Of a stretch of 64,000 nucleotides of DNA, positions 8,594 to 17,906 are shown one piece after another (positions within the stretch are counted from its first letter, which is position 1; every line of letters begins with the position of its first letter). The translations under genes and the position numbers were made by a program. The notes beneath the pieces are model-generated. The model made no database searches and had not been told where the DNA came from. It saw only the letters and a list, made by a program, of their open reading frames with translations. The stretch is from Sphingobium aromaticiconvertens (lineage in GTDB: Bacteria > Pseudomonadota > Alphaproteobacteria > Sphingomonadales > Sphingomonadaceae), in NCBI RefSeq assembly GCF_037154075.1, contig NZ_JBANRJ010000001.1, forward strand, positions 4,149,501 through 4,213,500, in the 5' to 3' direction.

Positions 8594-9360
8594 TTGGGCT
8601 GCGGCTCGGACTCGCTCAGGCGCTGGATGGAAAGATCGCGGAACTCGGCCGTATAGACTTCGGATCCGCCCGCGCGATAGATACCGAATTTAAGATAGGG
8701 GCCACGCTTGTCATTGAAGCCGAACGGCCCTTGATAGGACACCAGTTGCCGTCCGTCCCGCCAGATTTCGATAGCGCCCTTGCCGCCATGGTCGAAACGG
8801 ACGCGGATCTTCATCGCGAAGGGATGCCCCCTCTCAATATCCTTGTCGTCGCGATATAGCTGGATATGTTTGAACGCGCCGGGCGGGGTGATTTCTTCGG
8901 GGGAATAGCGGGCAGAAATATCCATTTTCTCCCCCTTCATATACAGGCCGAAAGGCGGGCTGTGCCCCTGCTCACCCGGATCGAAGGTTGATTGTATCTG
9001 CATCAGCGACATCCATTCCGCGGCGTTGCGCGCGCCCGGCGGAATGGTGAGTTGGAAGGAAATCAGATAGGTTTGCCCAAATTCAAATATCGGACGGACA
9101 TAGGCTTCCGAACGCTCCCGCACCTGCGCGGACTGCGCGCGATCACCCGCCAGTTGATCGCCCGGACGAACCTCAAACCGATATCCATTCGGGATCGCCT
9201 CAACGCTCCACTTTGCGCCCCCATTCTGAAACACCAACTCCTGCTTCCGGGCATTCATGGTAGGGTATGCCTGTTGAGACTGGGCCGGGCCGCACGCCGG
9301 CAACAATATCGCCGAAGGCAACAGCAATGTGTAATTGATCCTTGAAGGACGCTGCATCAT
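8590..9360 (-). CDS. Polysaccharide lyase-like lipoprotein (heparin lyase I-type fold)
   Basis: 256 residues. The N-terminus has a signal ending LLPAC, a plausible lipobox, so the mature protein is probably lipid-anchored in the periplasm or outer membrane. The body matches the jelly-roll polysaccharide lyase family (Pfam Polysacc_lyase, heparin lyase I-like): EWMSLMQIQ near residue 120, PPFGLYMKGEKM, then WRDGRQLVSYQGP and PYLKFGIYRAG close to the end. These proteins cleave uronic-acid-containing polymers by beta-elimination, or at least bind them. Tight overlap with a GT4 gene suggests it clears or sizes the polymer built by the same cluster. Two in-frame ATGs (9360, 9357) are possible starts. 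Confidence 0.75.
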   Translation of the reverse strand: MMQRPSRINYTLLLPSAILLPACGPAQSQQAYPTMNARKQELVFQNGGAKWSVEAIPNGYRFEVRPGDQLAGDRAQSAQVRERSEAYVRPIFEFGQTYLISFQLTIPPGARNAAEWMSLMQIQSTFDPGEQGHSPPFGLYMKGEKMDISARYSPEEITPPGAFKHIQLYRDDKDIERGHPFAMKIRVRFDHGGKGAIEIWRDGRQLVSYQGPFGFNDKRGPYLKFGIYRAGGSEVYTAEFRDLSIQRLSESEPQPK

Positions 9361-9457
9361 CCACCTATCTTTCGTTCAGGCCCGGATCGGAGACAAGAAT
9401 CTGCGACACGGAACCTCCTGTCAATTGCGTCTGCGATTCCCTCCTGCTGATCCAAGC

Positions 9458-10708
9458 TTATCCCAAAATGGCATTATAATCGCGTCGGCGATTGCGCATC
9501 TGCCGCAACTGCACCCACCCTGAAAAAAGCAATGCCGGAAACAACACATTGTTTTCGAGCATGAAAGATGGACTGATAAGGCCCTGAACAGCGCAGACGA
9601 GTGATGTTAGATGCAAGGCCATTCGACCCGGCGTCCGGGCGCCCGATCGCATCGGCAACCGCGCAATGATCATGCAGGCAGTCAGGACGATATAGATGCA
9701 CAGACCACCAATCCCATATATCAACAATGGCCCAATCGGCCCAAGGTCCGTCGGATATACAGAATAATAGGTCGGAACACGCAGATAAGCCTGCAGATCC
9801 GCGCTGCTGCCCGCAATGCCGATGCCCAACAGCCAATTGTCCGTCACAAATGGAGAGACATGCCGATACGCCAGCAAGCGTGCGAAACCAGATGCATCAT
9901 CCATGAAATAGGAAAATGGTTCCCATTGCGGGATAATCAGGCCCGCCAACAAAATAGCATATCCAACGATTATCGTAATGAAAATGCCTATCCTGACCAA
10001 CAGGTTTAACGATCTAAATGCCCGCAATATGCAAACAAGTAAGAATAATGCCAGGAATGTTCTGTAATCGCTAAGCCATATTGCCCATATCGACATCGCC
10101 ATGACAATCGACCGGAACAAAATGTTCCCTCTTCGCCACTCCCACATGAAGAAGAAGGCATAGGCGGCGAAGGCCGGAGCGAACATCACCCTCAAACCCC
10201 GCTGATAGTCGCCCATCTTCAATATGTGTGAATCTACTTCCTTGGCGGCAGCAATGATCCACTCATACCCCAGGGTGAAGAAGACGATATAACCCGCTGA
10301 TATCCAGGCGAGATAATATAAAGTTCGATCTATTGTTACGCGGGATCGAATGAAGGGCAGAAAGGTCAGTGCAGGAAAATAGGCAAAAATCGCGTTGAAG
10401 TTATACCCCATGCCCGATCGACGAACAAATCCGACATGGGCAAACACGAACAACGCAAGAATGGCCACCCCCATCCAGAATGCAGGCCAATAGCGTGCGC
10501 TGGAAAGGCAGGCAGGTAAATAAATTATGGTCGCGGCGATCAATATCAGCATGGCGGCCATATCCGCCTGCAGCCAGAAAAGAGAGCCAAGGTCGGACGC
10601 CTTGACCACCGTTGCCAACAGGACAAGCACCACTGACAGCCGGGCCAAGGCTCCGCTGAGGCGGAGTTTCCCGATCCGCGGTGTTGTCAGGAGCATCCAG
10701 CCTGTCAT
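9458..10708 (-). CDS. Wzy-like polysaccharide polymerase, integral membrane (first of three)
   Basis: 416 residues with about ten to twelve hydrophobic helices and no soluble catalytic domain. A periplasmic loop after residue 270 (PFVTDNWLLGIGIAGS) resembles the H/N-x-LLGxGxG segment of Wzy/O-antigen ligase proteins. Its start shares one base with the stop of the flippase at 10708 (TGATG), so flippase and polymerase are coupled, as in many Wzx/Wzy pairs. About 100 bases separate it from the lyase downstream. Polymerases have little sequence conservation, so the assignment leans on topology and context. Confidence 0.72.
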   Translation of the reverse strand: MTGWMLLTTPRIGKLRLSGALARLSVVLVLLATVVKASDLGSLFWLQADMAAMLILIAATIIYLPACLSSARYWPAFWMGVAILALFVFAHVGFVRRSGMGYNFNAIFAYFPALTFLPFIRSRVTIDRTLYYLAWISAGYIVFFTLGYEWIIAAAKEVDSHILKMGDYQRGLRVMFAPAFAAYAFFFMWEWRRGNILFRSIVMAMSIWAIWLSDYRTFLALFLLVCILRAFRSLNLLVRIGIFITIIVGYAILLAGLIIPQWEPFSYFMDDASGFARLLAYRHVSPFVTDNWLLGIGIAGSSADLQAYLRVPTYYSVYPTDLGPIGPLLIYGIGGLCIYIVLTACMIIARLPMRSGARTPGRMALHLTSLVCAVQGLISPSFMLENNVLFPALLFSGWVQLRQMRNRRRDYNAILG

Positions 10709-12147
10709 CAGCTTCGCACCGCCTTAGGCATGAACCGCCCCATCTGCGCCATCAGAGGATGTCTCAGCACATATATTCCAGCAAGCCAAAGGGCCAGGCC
10801 CGCGGCGACCACCCCGATTATCGCCCCGACACCTTGTTGCGCGGGATGCTCTGCAAATACGACGAGCAGCAAGGCTGGAAAACAGGCCAGGCCGGTCAGA
10901 ATGAGACTGCGCTGGTAGATCCGAAAAAAATCCTTTGGCAAGGTGTCGGTCATCCGATGAAGATGCACGCGATACAGAAAAACCGCCAGCAGGGCATCTG
11001 CGACCCGCACGGCCGCCGCCATTTCCATACTGATGAAACAGGCAGCCACAAACAGCAGAAAAGTGATTCCTGCGCGAATATATTCGATGCGTGTCAGAAT
11101 GTGCAGTTCATTCCTGGCCGCAAAAATCTCCCACACCATCGAAACGGAAATCTGGATCATGGATGCAGTGAGCAGCAAGGAAAGCGCCGTAGCGGCCGGC
11201 ACCCATTTTGCGCCGAATATCAGTTGAAGGAGGGGCGCCGACAATATCGCACCGCCGCAAAAGACCGGCCACAACAGCGCCGTCGTCAGCTCCAGCCCCA
11301 TGAGATAGCGATCCCGAAAGGAGATGCCCTGCCGATGCAGGCTGGAAAAATCGGCCAGCATCACCCGGCCGATCAGCGTGTGCAGATTGACCCACAACAT
11401 GGAGTTCAGGGAAGCGGCCCGAAAATATAACCCCATCGTCTCCAGCCCCTGCAACCGGGCCAGCACGATTTCCGAGAGCCGAGAGGATGCCGTGTTCAAC
11501 CCGGCGATCGCCAGCATCTGCAGGCCGAAGTGACTGATGCGCCGCCAGGACCGCAGGCCCAGACCAAAGGCCACATAGCGCGCGCCGACAATCATGGTCA
11601 AAATCAATGTCATCGCTGCGGCCACCCACTGGCCATAAGGCACGCTCATATAGCTATAGCCACGAATCGCGAATATGATGGTCGCCGCAGCGCCCGCCAC
11701 GACCGATACAATGCTGATAAGGGCGATCCGCTGAAACTGCCTTTCCCGTTCCATGCGCGCTGCTGGCAGGAAATAGAAAATCGCGAACATCGGCGTCAGC
11801 GCCATCGCTTGCAGCACATGGCCGACACCCCTTTCCTTCAGAAAGGCACCGCCGAACAGACCGAAAATGAAAATGGCCAGCGACAGGCCAATCGTAATCA
11901 GCGCGTTGACGGTAAAGGCCGTAACCAGCACCTCTTCGCTTAACTCCTCCTCACGAATGATCAGGGCTTTCAGCCCCGTCGCCTGCACGAGGGAGAGGAT
12001 CGCAACCACCGACAGGGCAAGGGCATAAATCCCCGCGTCATGCACGGTCAAATAGCGCGCCAGGACAACCTGCGAGGCGAATTGCGCCCCTACTGTCAGG
12101 ATTTGCGCGCCCCCCATCCAGGCGAGCGAGGAACGGACCGACCGCAT
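10708..12147 (-). CDS. Wzx-type polysaccharide flippase (second of three)
   Basis: 479 residues, about 12-14 helices. The N-terminus (LAWMGGAQILTVGAQFASQV, then LARYLTVHDAGIYALAL) is typical of the WzxC-like branch of the polysaccharide transport family. Two bases separate it from the GT2 gene upstream and one base is shared with the polymerase start downstream, giving a GT2-Wzx-Wzy block on the minus strand. It would flip lipid-linked repeat units made by the neighbouring transferases. Confidence 0.87.
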   Translation of the reverse strand: MRSVRSSLAWMGGAQILTVGAQFASQVVLARYLTVHDAGIYALALSVVAILSLVQATGLKALIIREEELSEEVLVTAFTVNALITIGLSLAIFIFGLFGGAFLKERGVGHVLQAMALTPMFAIFYFLPAARMERERQFQRIALISIVSVVAGAAATIIFAIRGYSYMSVPYGQWVAAAMTLILTMIVGARYVAFGLGLRSWRRISHFGLQMLAIAGLNTASSRLSEIVLARLQGLETMGLYFRAASLNSMLWVNLHTLIGRVMLADFSSLHRQGISFRDRYLMGLELTTALLWPVFCGGAILSAPLLQLIFGAKWVPAATALSLLLTASMIQISVSMVWEIFAARNELHILTRIEYIRAGITFLLFVAACFISMEMAAAVRVADALLAVFLYRVHLHRMTDTLPKDFFRIYQRSLILTGLACFPALLLVVFAEHPAQQGVGAIIGVVAAGLALWLAGIYVLRHPLMAQMGRFMPKAVRS

Positions 12148-12149
12148 GG

Positions 12150-13196
12150 TCAGCGCCCCTCGCGATGCGCGTCGCTGGCCACCGCATCATCGGCGATCAC
12201 CACTATGTCCAGCGGGCGTTCGGGTGGGATGCGCGGCCGCAGGATTCCGCCTATGGTGGCCCATGCTATGCTGTTCCACGACAGAAAATTATACAACGCA
12301 AGCGACAGCGATCTTCGCCGCACGGTCAGGAACAGCAAGGGTGCGGCCAGCAGCAATATGGCAAAGGGCCAGCCATGGCCTGACAAGCAGGTAGCGATCA
12401 ACAGTACCCACCACAGGATCACGACAAGACTGTTGCGCCCGTGACTGAAGCTGCTGGCAAGTCTGCGAAAATGGGGCTTCCCCCACGCCGCGCGCAGCAA
12501 TTGCCCTGCCCCGCCGGCATAGCCGGACCTGAGCCGCCGCCATAGCAGTCGGTATCCCGACATATCATGCCCGAAATGATCGACCGAATGGACCGAAATA
12601 CGTGCAAGCGTCCATCCCGCGACACGCAATCGCCAGCCCAGATCAAGCTCTTCGAAAGCACGCAGGTTGCGATCCGCGAAATAACCGACCTGCTCAATGG
12701 CGCTCCGGCGATACAGTCCTCCACCGTCCAGATTGTCGACCTTTTCTCCCGCTGGCCGCAGCTTTGCCCCAGCACGGGCGCGGATCAGGAATTCCTGATT
12801 GGACACTATTCGTTCGCGCAGTTCACCGCCCACACCGGCGACGTCGGGATGACGCTCCAGATAATCGATGGCGGCGGGCAGAAAGCCCGGATCAAGCAGC
12901 ATATCGCCATCCAGCAGATAGAAGTAATGGCCGCGTGAGGATTGAAAGGCGAGTTGCGCACCCGCGCCGCAACAGCGTTCGTCTGGATTGGCCAGTTGAA
13001 CGATGCGAACGGGGAAACGACGCGCAATGTCTATCGTGCCATCAACCGACCCGCTATCGGCAAGCAACACTTCGGCGTCCAGCGGCCTTGCAGCCTCCAG
13101 AGCGTGGGAAAGCGTATCGGCAATGTGCTGCCGCTCATTCAATGCCTTGATTGCAATTGTCACCAATAGGGGGGAATCAGACTTTTGTGTCTCCAC
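12150..13196 (-). CDS. Glycosyltransferase family 2 with C-terminal membrane helices
   Basis: 348 residues. The GT-A domain begins VTIAIKALNERQHI, followed by LLADSGSVDGT (nucleotide-binding Asp) and YFYLLDGDMLLDPGFL with the DGD metal motif near residue 100. FEELDLGWRLRVAG near 190 is the catalytic-base region (ED-type motif). The last 100 residues hold two or three hydrophobic helices, so the enzyme is anchored in the inner membrane. It heads the minus-strand GT2-Wzx-Wzy block; the divergent GT4 gene starts about 150 bases away, so this gap should contain two promoters. Confidence 0.87.
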   Translation of the reverse strand: METQKSDSPLLVTIAIKALNERQHIADTLSHALEAARPLDAEVLLADSGSVDGTIDIARRFPVRIVQLANPDERCCGAGAQLAFQSSRGHYFYLLDGDMLLDPGFLPAAIDYLERHPDVAGVGGELRERIVSNQEFLIRARAGAKLRPAGEKVDNLDGGGLYRRSAIEQVGYFADRNLRAFEELDLGWRLRVAGWTLARISVHSVDHFGHDMSGYRLLWRRLRSGYAGGAGQLLRAAWGKPHFRRLASSFSHGRNSLVVILWWVLLIATCLSGHGWPFAILLLAAPLLFLTVRRRSLSLALYNFLSWNSIAWATIGGILRPRIPPERPLDIVVIADDAVASDAHREGR

Positions 13197-13348
13197 TGAC
13201 CCCTGCCCTGTCTTGGAATTGAGCGTGATTTCGCCTTATGGCAGAGAGCCTCAACTCGCAATCCCCTTCATGGCCAGTTACTGGCAAATGCGTCCGAATC
13301 GATCCGGCTCACGACAGCCAGACAAAACAGGCGGAGAATGACCCTCGC

Positions 13349-14491
13349 ATGGCCGCACCTCGTCCAGCTTCCACACAGGTCGTCCTGTTTGCCACCCATG
13401 CCGCCCCCGGCGGAATAAAGGAATTGTGGGAAAGCCTGGCCGATGGCCTGCGCGCGCATGGATATGACACCAGCCTTCAAGCGCTGTACCGCCATGAGGA
13501 GGATGTTCCTTCGGCGGGGAACCGGCCGTGGAACTATATAATGACCGGACGCCATGCCGGAGCGACGGGCGCCTTGCATATGATCGTCGCGCTGGCGCTA
13601 TGGCTTTGGCGGACAAGGCCCGCTGTTGTCATTTCGGCTATGCCCGCCGCCAATATTCTGCTGCCGCTGCTCGCCCGGCTGTTCAGCCCCGCGACACGGA
13701 TCATCGAAACGCATCACACCCCGATCGGCACCTATCACCCTCTTCTGAGACGACTGAGCGGGTCTTCCCAGTCCATGAATAACGTCGCCTTCATCGTCGG
13801 CGTATCGCGCGCCGTGCTGGCGTCCCTCCCGGCAGCGACGCGGGAGAAACAGCGACACAAGGCGCTGGTCATTCCCAACGCCATGGCGCCGGAAATCGAA
13901 ACATTGCTGGCCACCCTCGCGCCCACCCATGAACGGATCGCGGCAAGCCGAAACATTTGCGCGGTCGGGCGCCTCAGCGAGCAGAAAAATTATTCCACCC
14001 TCATTCGCGCTGCATCGCTGCTTCCCGCTGACGTGCAGATCGACATAATCGGCGGGGGACCGGAAGAAACAGCGCTCAAGTCCCAAATTGCGGATCTTGG
14101 CCTTCAGGCACGCGTTCGCCTGCTTGGGCACCGCTCCCGCGCAGAAACGCTAAAGCGCCTGGCAGCGGCCGATGTCTTCGTGCAGATCAGCCGTTGGGAA
14201 GGCCACAGCCTTGCGCTGATCGAGGCGGCCAAATTATATCTGCCGCTTATCGTCTCGGACGTCCCTGTCCAGATCGAAGGGGTCATGGCCCAGGATGGAA
14301 CAGCCTGCGGCCTGATCGCGGGGGTGGACAATGCAGAAGATATTGCCGACAAAATGACTATGCTGCTGGACGATCCGGCCGCCTATCGGCTTTGGAGCGA
14401 CAAGGCGCGCCGACTGGGCAGTGAATTCAGCTTCGACGCCATGTGCTACAGATATTGCCAACTGATCGAACGTGCCACAGAAGCCAGATAA
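13349..14491 (+). CDS. Glycosyltransferase family 4
   Basis: About 380 residues from the ATG at 13349 (MAAPRPAS); an in-frame ATG at 13238 would add 37 residues with no family resemblance. The first strand VVLFATHAAPGGIKELWESL and the C-terminal ICAVGRLSEQKNYSTLI and FVQISRWEGHSLALIEAA are GT4 hallmarks, with the EGHSLALIE segment being the donor-binding E-x7-E region. It opens a plus-strand run with a polymerase and a second GT4. Its stop codon shares a base with an ATG at 14491 in the next frame. Confidence 0.88.
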   Translation: MAAPRPASTQVVLFATHAAPGGIKELWESLADGLRAHGYDTSLQALYRHEEDVPSAGNRPWNYIMTGRHAGATGALHMIVALALWLWRTRPAVVISAMPAANILLPLLARLFSPATRIIETHHTPIGTYHPLLRRLSGSSQSMNNVAFIVGVSRAVLASLPAATREKQRHKALVIPNAMAPEIETLLATLAPTHERIAASRNICAVGRLSEQKNYSTLIRAASLLPADVQIDIIGGGPEETALKSQIADLGLQARVRLLGHRSRAETLKRLAAADVFVQISRWEGHSLALIEAAKLYLPLIVSDVPVQIEGVMAQDGTACGLIAGVDNAEDIADKMTMLLDDPAAYRLWSDKARRLGSEFSFDAMCYRYCQLIERATEAR

Positions 14492-14559
14492 TGCCGCCAA
14501 TCCCGACCGCCGGTCCCGGCCATCTGTCAGGGACCGGAGAAGAGAGGACAAGGACAATC

Positions 14560-15864
14560 GTGACAAAAGCCCATGTCGCCAATACGCGCATCAAAGCGCC
14601 TGTGAGCAAGGGACTGATACAGGCCAGTTTCTTTCTGCTGTTGCTGCTCTCGCTCCTCTCTCCCTTCATGATCCTTTCCGATCTTCCCGGCATGGGGGAA
14701 AACAGCCTGATTCGGCAGGTCGCCTATCCTGCCATTACCTTGCTTCTCCTGATCGCCATCCGGCCTGATTCCAATCTTTCCAACCTGACACCCATTGCAT
14801 GGCCCCTTCTGGCGGCGCTGGGCTGGTGCTGGCTAAGTCTGGCATGGTCGATCGACAGGGGCGCCTCCCTTTCACACCTGATACTCACCTCGATCATCCT
14901 GTGGGGCATCTTCGTGTGCGTGACCCAATTGCGGTTCGAACAGATATTATTGCTGGTCCGGGTGGCCCTGGTCCTGCTGGTCGCGCTGAATTTCATTGTG
15001 CTGCTGTTCGACCCGTCCTTTGCGATCCATCAGTCGAACGACATGGTCGAATCAAAGCTGGCCGGCGACTGGCGCGGCATGATGATGCACAAAAACTATG
15101 CCGGGGCCGTCATGGCGATGACGATCCTGTTTTTTACCTTTCACGCGCGCACGATATGGATGCCGTTGCGCCTGGCGGTTATCGGCGCGGCGGCGGTCTT
15201 TCTCTACTATTCGACGTCCAAGACGTCGACCGGCATGGTGATTACGGCGTTAGTGATTGGCCTGTTCCTGCGCCATTACCATTTCCGCTATCGCCCCGTG
15301 ATGGTCATCTTGCTGATGATTTTGGGGATCGGCGCGGTCACTCTCAATTTCATCTATCGCAATCCGCTCAAGGAACAATGGTCGAACCCGGATGCCTTTA
15401 CCGGCCGGACGCTTATCTGGGATATGCTGCTGCGCTACTGGCAGGATCATTTCTGGCTTGGATCAGGCTTTGGCGCCTTCTGGAATACTGGCTCGGGATC
15501 TCCGGTTTATAGCTATGCAACAGGCTGGGTGACGGGCATCGGGACCGGCCATAATGGCTATCTCGACCTGCTGGCGCAGACCGGCCTGATCGGTGCTGTC
15601 ATCATCATCATGGCATGCTTGCTCTGGCCCCTCACCCTGCTTCTGCTGGGCAAAAGGTCAGATGGTGAGCAGACGGCCCTGCTGACGGCGATCATGGTTT
15701 TCTGCATCGGTCATAATTTCACGGAAAGCTCGATATTCGATCGGGATGCGATCATGAATCTGTTCCTGCTGCTGACCGTTGGCCTGATCGTCAAAGGCGA
15801 ACGCAAGGGTGCGGGCAAGGCATTCGATTTCCGTTTCAAACCGGCGGATGCACGCGGATCGTGA
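14560..15864 (+). CDS. O-antigen ligase/polymerase family protein (Wzy_C type, second of three)
   Basis: About 434 residues from GTG at 14560, chosen because AAGGA lies 5 bases before it. ATGs at 14491 (touching the previous stop) and 14443 are alternatives without a ribosome site. About ten to twelve helices surround a periplasmic loop with FTGRTLIWDMLLRYWQDH and FWLGSGFGAFWN, then GTGHNGYLDLLAQTG. RTxIW, LGxGxG and HNxYLxxL are the defining motifs of the O-antigen ligase/ExoQ family that joins or polymerises lipid-linked glycans in the periplasm. The stop overlaps the GTG of the next GT4 gene (GTGA). Confidence 0.88.
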   Translation: MTKAHVANTRIKAPVSKGLIQASFFLLLLLSLLSPFMILSDLPGMGENSLIRQVAYPAITLLLLIAIRPDSNLSNLTPIAWPLLAALGWCWLSLAWSIDRGASLSHLILTSIILWGIFVCVTQLRFEQILLLVRVALVLLVALNFIVLLFDPSFAIHQSNDMVESKLAGDWRGMMMHKNYAGAVMAMTILFFTFHARTIWMPLRLAVIGAAAVFLYYSTSKTSTGMVITALVIGLFLRHYHFRYRPVMVILLMILGIGAVTLNFIYRNPLKEQWSNPDAFTGRTLIWDMLLRYWQDHFWLGSGFGAFWNTGSGSPVYSYATGWVTGIGTGHNGYLDLLAQTGLIGAVIIIMACLLWPLTLLLLGKRSDGEQTALLTAIMVFCIGHNFTESSIFDRDAIMNLFLLLTVGLIVKGERKGAGKAFDFRFKPADARGS

Positions 15865-17042
15865 GTCGACTGCTCATCGTCCAATATGCCGGGGACTATC
15901 GCGACGCCTGGCGGCAACTGGCAGAGACGGGGACAGAAACCTACCACGCACATGCCTATGTGTTCGAAACGTTGGCGCAGATTTCCGAACATTTTGGCGA
16001 GGCGGGACTGCTCTGTTGCAACAGCGCCGAAGACTATCGCGACCGTTTGTTCGGGACGGTGACGGCCATCGGCGTCGCAGCCTCGCCCGATCGTCAGGCC
16101 AGCAAGGTCATTCGCGCAATAGAGGACTATGCCCCCACACATCTGCTGATCCATGGTCCCATGCCGCGCCTGTTGGCATGGGGTCTACGGCAACGTTTTC
16201 GCCTCGCCTGTATATTTGCCGATTCCTTTGAAACAGGGGCTGTGCGGCGATGGCTGAAATTCGGTGCGCTGGCGTCCCTGCTCAACCATCCGAAAATCGA
16301 ATGGATCGCCAACCACGGGGTCAACGCCTGCCTGTCATTGCAACGGATAGGGGTCGATGACCGCAAGGTCGTCATCTGGGACTGGCCGCATACACGACAT
16401 CCACAGCATAATGATGCGCAAGCCGGTCCGGGCAAGCCACCCCATATATTGCTCTATGTCGGATCGATCATCCCGTCCAAGGGCATCGGTGATCTGTTAC
16501 GGGCGATCGCGCTGCTGCGCAAACGCGGCCTGCCCGTCGTTGCCCATATTGCAGGCAGCGGGCAATCCGAAAAATTTGAATCCATGGCGAAAAAGCTGGG
16601 GATCATCGACCATGTCACCTTCCTTGGCCCCGTGCCGAACGCGGCGATCCCGGCCCTGATGCGGGACAGCGCGGCCGTCATAATACCCAGCCGCCACAGC
16701 TATCCCGAGGGGCTGCCGCTCACCATCTATGAAGCGCTGTCTTCAAGGACTCCGATCGTCGCGTCGGATCATCCGATGTTTTCAGGCCACCTGATAGATG
16801 GTGTCACGGCCATGTCCTTTGCCGAGCGAGACCCCGTCGGGCTGGCCAATGCCGTGGAGAGATTGCTGGCCGATCCGGCATTATACGGCAAATTGTCGGA
16901 CGCATCCACCGACACCTGGCGCGCGATGCAATGCGATACCAAATGGGGCGACCTTCTGCACCACTGGATGGCCAACGATCCGACATGGTTCGACCAGCGA
17001 TCCATCAGGAATATGAAACGGCCGGGCGCGCAAGTGGCCTAA
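15861..17042 (+). CDS. Glycosyltransferase family 4
   Basis: 393 residues from a GTG start that overlaps the stop of the polymerase gene by four bases (GTGA). The C-terminal half has LLYVGSIIPSKGIGDLL (about residue 196), HIAGSGQSEKFESMAK, and VIIPSRHSYPEGLPLTIYEA, the canonical GT4 donor loop with EGLPLTIYEA. The N-terminal half (LLIVQYAGDYRDAWRQL) fits an acceptor-binding domain. It is the last glycosyltransferase of this plus-strand run; the next gene is a periplasmic protease 85 bases on. Confidence 0.9.
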   Translation: MSRLLIVQYAGDYRDAWRQLAETGTETYHAHAYVFETLAQISEHFGEAGLLCCNSAEDYRDRLFGTVTAIGVAASPDRQASKVIRAIEDYAPTHLLIHGPMPRLLAWGLRQRFRLACIFADSFETGAVRRWLKFGALASLLNHPKIEWIANHGVNACLSLQRIGVDDRKVVIWDWPHTRHPQHNDAQAGPGKPPHILLYVGSIIPSKGIGDLLRAIALLRKRGLPVVAHIAGSGQSEKFESMAKKLGIIDHVTFLGPVPNAAIPALMRDSAAVIIPSRHSYPEGLPLTIYEALSSRTPIVASDHPMFSGHLIDGVTAMSFAERDPVGLANAVERLLADPALYGKLSDASTDTWRAMQCDTKWGDLLHHWMANDPTWFDQRSIRNMKRPGAQVA

Positions 17043-17127
17043 TATGGTTAAAATGCCGTTCAATACAGACCTTAGGGTGATATAGCAGTTTTAGAGACAC
17101 TTTGCTCCACGGGACTTGGAGGAAAGA

Positions 17128-17880
17128 ATGCGATTTCTAGAACTGGTCCGTTGCGGTCTATTTGCAACGGCGGCCGTCTTTGCGCACCCCGTCACCGCGA
17201 AGTCCGTTGCACCGAGCTTTATTCCTGTTGGTGAAACAGCAGATGCTCCTGCCGGGTTTGTCGAAATGTGCGCCCGCAATGCCCAGCTTTGCCAGATTGG
17301 CGCAGACCCGAATCTTCCGCCGATGGAACGGTCGGGCGCAAGCACCGATCAGTTGGGCCTGTCCGCCAGTGGAACCGGTGCCATCGTCAATAGCCACCAT
17401 GACACTTCACATATTCAGAAGGATGATACGGCACCGATCATTGTCAACGGCCGCACCAGCAACGCACAGGCACAGCAAACGCAAAAACAGCTCTACAAGA
17501 TGCTGAAGGCGGTCAATGGAAAGACCAATCGCGATATCTATCAGGCCTCGGACATCCGGGCCTTTGGCGTGGGCGAGCTATGGCAACGTCCCGCAGGCCG
17601 CTATCTGGTGGGAGATTGCGAGGACATCGCGATCGAAAAGCGTATCCGGCTGATGGAAATGGGCTTCCCCGCATCCAATCTCTTCTACGCGGTCGTCTAT
17701 CATCCAGTCGCGGGCCTGCACACGGTCCTGATTGCCAGAATGGAAGCGGGCGATTTCGTTCTCGACAACATCACCCCGCACATCCTGCACTGGTCAGAAA
17801 CCCGCTTTTCCTGGCTGCGGCAGCAGACCCCTGGACATCCCGAAAACTGGGCCCGCATCGCGGACACAAAGTTGAGCTGA
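17128..17880 (+). CDS. Transglutaminase-like cysteine peptidase (BTLCP/LapG-type), periplasmic
   Basis: About 250 residues; ATG at 17128 is preceded by GGAGG with 5 bases spacing, so the TTG at 17116 is unlikely. A signal peptide covers about residues 1-25. The body matches bacterial transglutaminase-like cysteine proteinases: the FVEMCARNAQLC block early, the catalytic cysteine in LVGDCEDIAIEK (about C164), the histidine in GLHTVLIARM (about H198) and aspartate in FVLDNITPHI (about D213). LapG of this family cleaves RTX adhesins in the periplasm under c-di-GMP control. No LapD-like inner-membrane partner is next to it. In sphingomonads such genes often sit in EPS clusters, so a role in maturing a surface protein is plausible. 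Confidence 0.82.
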   Translation: MRFLELVRCGLFATAAVFAHPVTAKSVAPSFIPVGETADAPAGFVEMCARNAQLCQIGADPNLPPMERSGASTDQLGLSASGTGAIVNSHHDTSHIQKDDTAPIIVNGRTSNAQAQQTQKQLYKMLKAVNGKTNRDIYQASDIRAFGVGELWQRPAGRYLVGDCEDIAIEKRIRLMEMGFPASNLFYAVVYHPVAGLHTVLIARMEAGDFVLDNITPHILHWSETRFSWLRQQTPGHPENWARIADTKLS

Positions 17881-17906
17881 ACCCCGTCCACCGTCGGGTC
17901 GTCTGT

